From Sycon ciliatum (taxonomy: Eukaryota; Porifera; Calcarea; Leucosolenida; Sycettidae): a stretch of DNA of 64,000 bases. The stretch lies in contig NC_088647.1 in the NCBI RefSeq assembly GCF_964019385.1, positions 9,998,157 to 10,062,156 on the forward strand, given 5' to 3'. Both the position numbers and the translations under genes were made by a program. The first letter of the stretch is position 1. Every line of letters starts with the position of its first letter. The notes beneath the pieces were generated by a model that did not search any database, was not told the origin of the DNA, and saw only the letters and a program-made list of their open reading frames with translations. Below are positions 58,642 to 64,000 of the stretch, in pieces.

Positions 58642-60102
58642 TTATTATTACGGTATCAGTTCTGGTGCCTGATGAGAAGTATCATTCTGTCCGGTGATAG
58701 TCTAGTATTGCAATGCAGCGTATGTGACCATGGTGACTAACCTCATCTGCTCTATAAAATTAATAAAGTATGATATGTATAATTTTGGTCAGAGTATTGT
58801 AACAACCTGGCCACTTACTCGCACTTGGCTTTAGCCTAGTTTATTTGTATCTGGTATCATGATTGTGTTAGTGCAGGTGTCTTTTGCAGTGTAGGCAGTA
58901 GTCAATACTTACTATTTTAGTGAAAGTACGAAATGTACATGTACTACTAGTACTTCGAAGTACATGACTGTATTGTATTACTTCAAAGTAGGTAATTTTT
59001 TTATGGTGATTTCACATCTGATTAGAAGGTGTGAAATGCAATATTCATTCTGGCACAGGTAGTATATTAGATACTGGCAGCCATCAGTGACTCGGGCTCA
59101 ATGGCAGCTGTCTGGTGTACATGTTTCCATCAGGACACCAGGAAGTGCAGTAACCCAACCCCTAACGTCCAATGGTGTAGTATACTGTACTACTGTAGAC
59201 AAAGAGGATATCTTGGCTAGTGAGTAGTGTTGTTCGCCAAACAAATTCCATGTTGGCTGACAAAAGTCTTTAGGCATCATCGGATATGATTTCACATGAA
59301 AAAATGAAAATAGTCTGTGCAACTTGTACTTCGAAGTATCCATATTGTATCCCATTCCTTTCTAGAATAGTTTGTGGCTACGAATTTGTCAGAAATGAAA
59401 CAATTGAGGTCAGAGTCATCCCATGCAAAGCCAGCAGGCAATTTACTTGGCGGGAGGGTCTTTCTGTGGCCAGTAGGTGCTAAAAAAGGGTTTCCCTGGT
59501 AAGCTTCTGCCTGCGTGCATTTACTCTGAAGCAACCACACCTAGTGCCTGCATGCTTGCTGCTCAGTCTGGGGGATGTCCACAGCGCAGCACAAGTCTAT
59601 CGCGGCAAGATAGACCATAAGCCAGAATTAACCAATACGTATCTATTATTGCACGATTAAAGAGGCCAATGTTATGAATATAGAACGAGTAAAAGACCGA
59701 GGTCCCCCGAGGTCTTTTACGACCCCTGCTGGAGACCTTGCTTTTACTGGCAGAGGTTTTTTTTTATTGAGTAACTGAGTTTTATGTTTCGTTACATTGT
59801 CGACAGATCTCCTGTGTACATGTACCGGTGTTGTGGCACAATGATTATAGCCATTCAGTGTCATCTCCATTCTTGTGCAATCATGCATATGTAGGTTGGT
59901 TCTCTTCATGTTATTGTGACCTATTTCATAGATGTTGGTTGCCTTGTTGCTTTCTCTCCCCTCTCCTCTCACCCAAGCCATTCTGCATAAGCGAAGCTGT
60001 GGACACAGCATACTCAGCTGCTACACTTCAACGCGGGAATGCGTATAATAATAATAATACCTAATAATAATAATAAACATATTTCATATATCGACCGATT
60101 AT
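58642..60102. other. Intergenic stretch, nothing recognised
   Basis: A small hairpin (GTAAAAGACC with GGTCTTTTAC) lies at about 59688-59720. No exon seen. Confidence 0.4.
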
Positions 60103-60322
60103 GGGGTCAATATAAGCGGTCAATATATTATGCTGATATTTGACCGCTTAGAGATCACACGTTTCTGCGGCGGTCAATAATAAGAGAGTGATAAATCAGC
60201 ATTATCACTCCTTTAGTATTGACTCCCATGGATTTTTGCTAAACCTAAGCAGTCAAATATTCCTGCATAACATTATTTCACTCCTTAGGGCTATATATTA
60301 TTGACTGCCTATATTGGACTCC
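60103..60322. mobile_element. Candidate MITE with GGTCAATA-type ends
   Basis: Left GGGGTCAATATAAGCGGTCA and the right end read on the other strand (GGAGTCCAATATAGGCAGTC) are imperfect inverted repeats of about 30 bp; inner copies of GGTCAATA also occur. No target duplication seen. Confidence 0.45.
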
Positions 60323-61134
60323 TTTTTAGGGATTGCGCTGCCACCTTGCGTGCACGCTATTGCTCCATTGCCTCCTCGAGAGGGTCCTGCTGCATGATTT
60401 TTCCGTCAGCGGTTCAGTGGAGGTCTCGTACTGCTTGACCAGATCTGAAGGCATGGCGACTCCCAGGCCTCCCAAGTCCCAACCTGCATGGGAGAGCTAA
60501 CGGAGTTGGGTGTTGGGCTCAGGGCGACCTGTTAGAGCTGAGATGAGCTTCCTGGCGATGGTCACATATTTATATGATCCTCCAACTCAACTGGCCAAAT
60601 GCCGCCTTGTTGGTTGGGTGTGGTCCAGGCAAGGAAGTCCACTTGCAAGAATAATGTAAGCTCGTAGACTACCGCCGGTTATCAATGGTTATGCCTCCCT
60701 GCTTCTACGCATCAGGGACAGAGAGTCGTCAAATACCGGTATTTTGACGACTACCCCCGCCCCCCCCCCCCCGGCCCCCTCCCTGCTATGCACGTACTCA
60801 GTTCGCCATCTACGAGCGTACTAAATTAGTTACTTATGCGCTGGTGGGAGTCGTAAACTTACTACATCATCAATTTCGGTGCACCGTGAATGGGTGACGT
60901 AATCCTGCAGCAGAAAATAAAAATCGAGGATGCGACATTTCTTGTTTCAAGTGAGAACTTTTCCTTTGATGGTTTTTTTTGATATCGAGTCTTCTTCACC
61001 TTGTACCTGTTGTGTTGAGAATGGCTGGGTGGTGGTAGTTCTCCTCTTCGGGAGTTGAGGAAGCGATTAATATTTACTGGCACAGTGTAGCGTCCTAAGT
61101 CATTTTCCGTGTAGTATTTTCATCGTTAGTGGCC
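60323..61134. other. Upstream region of EXOC8
   Basis: No exon recognised. Contains a poly-C run at about 60765-60780. The EXOC8 transcription start is expected in the last few hundred bases, but no clear TATA box is visible. Confidence 0.4.
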
Positions 61135-63276
<2,142 letters not shown>

Positions 63277-64000
63277 GTATCCTAAACATTGCTACTAGGT
63301 CCAGTCTATTATGGTGTATTGTCCCAATGGTATTTATATATTGGTTGTGTTTTTGGTGCTTGCTCTTGTGTGTGTGTGCGTGCGTGCGTGCGTGCGTGTG
63401 TGTGTGTGTGTGTGTGTCGCTAGCCTTGATCTGTTTCATTCAGAATCAGATCCGCTATTGTTGCTATAAGAGAAAATCTGAGAGTGCACATCCAGTGCAT
63501 TTGCAGGTTTGTGTACTTCTCTTGCGACGGGTGAAAACACGGTACATGGTGCGTGTCTGTGCATATGTGTACAAAATTTCGGACATTGAAATCCATTGAG
63601 AAGTCAAGCAGCCACGGGGCGCTGGCCTTGCAGCTGCGAGCACTGCTGGTCCCTTTTTACGATGTGTACGTGACCTAACGTTACAGTGCATGTACGCGCT
63701 AAGATCGGTAACAGTGCCGGCCCCGGTCATCCCATCAGATTTCAATGTCCACGACAGTACAATATGGTTCAGGCTAGGACTGCGGAATATCCATGAGGGT
63801 GTCTGAAAGTACATACTTAGTGAGCGTTGCCTGTGGGAGGTGCACATGCTTGAGGCCATGTACTACTGCCATTATTATGTACAGGTCTACCTCCGTTAGT
63901 ATGACATTGGTTACAAGACAAACCTCATTAGTAGATAACAATCAAAAATTCCCTGACACCTGAAACGCGTACATTCACGTCCAGGTACTAGTAGTAGATA
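63277..64000. other. EXOC8 intron 2 (partial)
   Basis: TG/CG repeat at about 63368-63417, then MITE copy B. The next EXOC8 exon was not found before the window ends. Confidence 0.6.
63581..63750. mobile_element. Small MITE, copy B (GGACATTGAA ends)
   Basis: Begins GGACATTGAAATCC and ends GATTTCAATGTCC, good inverted repeats of 13 bp. Same family as 28441-28593, 35 kb away; about 75-80 percent alike by eye. Confidence 0.75.

Noticed and set aside
58669-58700. Another hammerhead (CTGATGAG)
   Set aside because: No GAA core or closing stem follows within a usable distance.

Overview
The window is nuclear DNA of an animal, probably an aquatic invertebrate. Support comes from spliced genes with GT-AG introns for nephrocystin-3, an LMO7/LIMCH1-type calponin-homology (CH) protein, beta-thymosin and exocyst EXOC8, a very mixed transposon load, long CA/GA microsatellites and many copies of the palindrome ACATGTACATGT. 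A sponge or another early-branching metazoan would fit, but nothing here proves it. All gene models were read by eye from splice signals, phase and remembered family patterns; no alignment was run.

Region 1 (1-17.75 kb) is a stack of mobile elements. A Polinton/Maverick supplies a packaging-ATPase C-terminus (3-449), an unrecognised protein (9648-10709), an adenain-type protease (10744-11289) and an integrase with a chromodomain (11138-12247). Between its ATPase and the rest sits a young Penelope-like element (PLE, about 598-9292): an inverted copy, a 1.4-kb pseudo-LTR and a complete copy, each carrying the same type I hammerhead ribozyme. To the right lie a 143-bp dimer with a TATA box and a B-box-like motif, a 65-bp minisatellite, an array of AGGTCA direct repeats mixed with CArG boxes, and a 5'-truncated Ty3/gypsy pol with a probable 3' LTR.

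Region 2 (17.9-39.2 kb) holds two divergently transcribed host genes. NPHP3 is on the minus strand, with eight exons giving 621 residues; it stops at a splice donor just before the gypsy LTR, so its ATPase and TPR half is not in the window. The LMO7/LIMCH1-like gene is on the plus strand, with twelve exons giving 1317 residues: an N-terminal CH domain, Ser/Pro-rich linkers, a coiled coil and a short C-terminus resembling a PDZ ligand, with no LIM domain. Its introns hold a decayed Tc1/mariner element, a MITE and a 30-bp minisatellite.

Region 3 (39.2-53 kb) has small elements and one predicted new gene. The most striking object is a nearly perfect inverted repeat (40890-41487) with a complete hammerhead ribozyme on each strand. 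A five-exon gene (42875-48459, 159 residues) follows from a fully phase-consistent splice chain but belongs to no family I recognise. Beyond it are a 0.86-kb foldback element flanked by TTAA and a locally triplicated segment.

Region 4 (53-64 kb) has a complete two-exon beta-thymosin gene (41 residues), three small MITEs, the first two exons of EXOC8, and a second copy of the MITE found near 28.4 kb. The host genes bear on cilia (NPHP3), actin and junctions (LMO7-like, beta-thymosin) and secretion (EXOC8); nothing suggests that they form one system.
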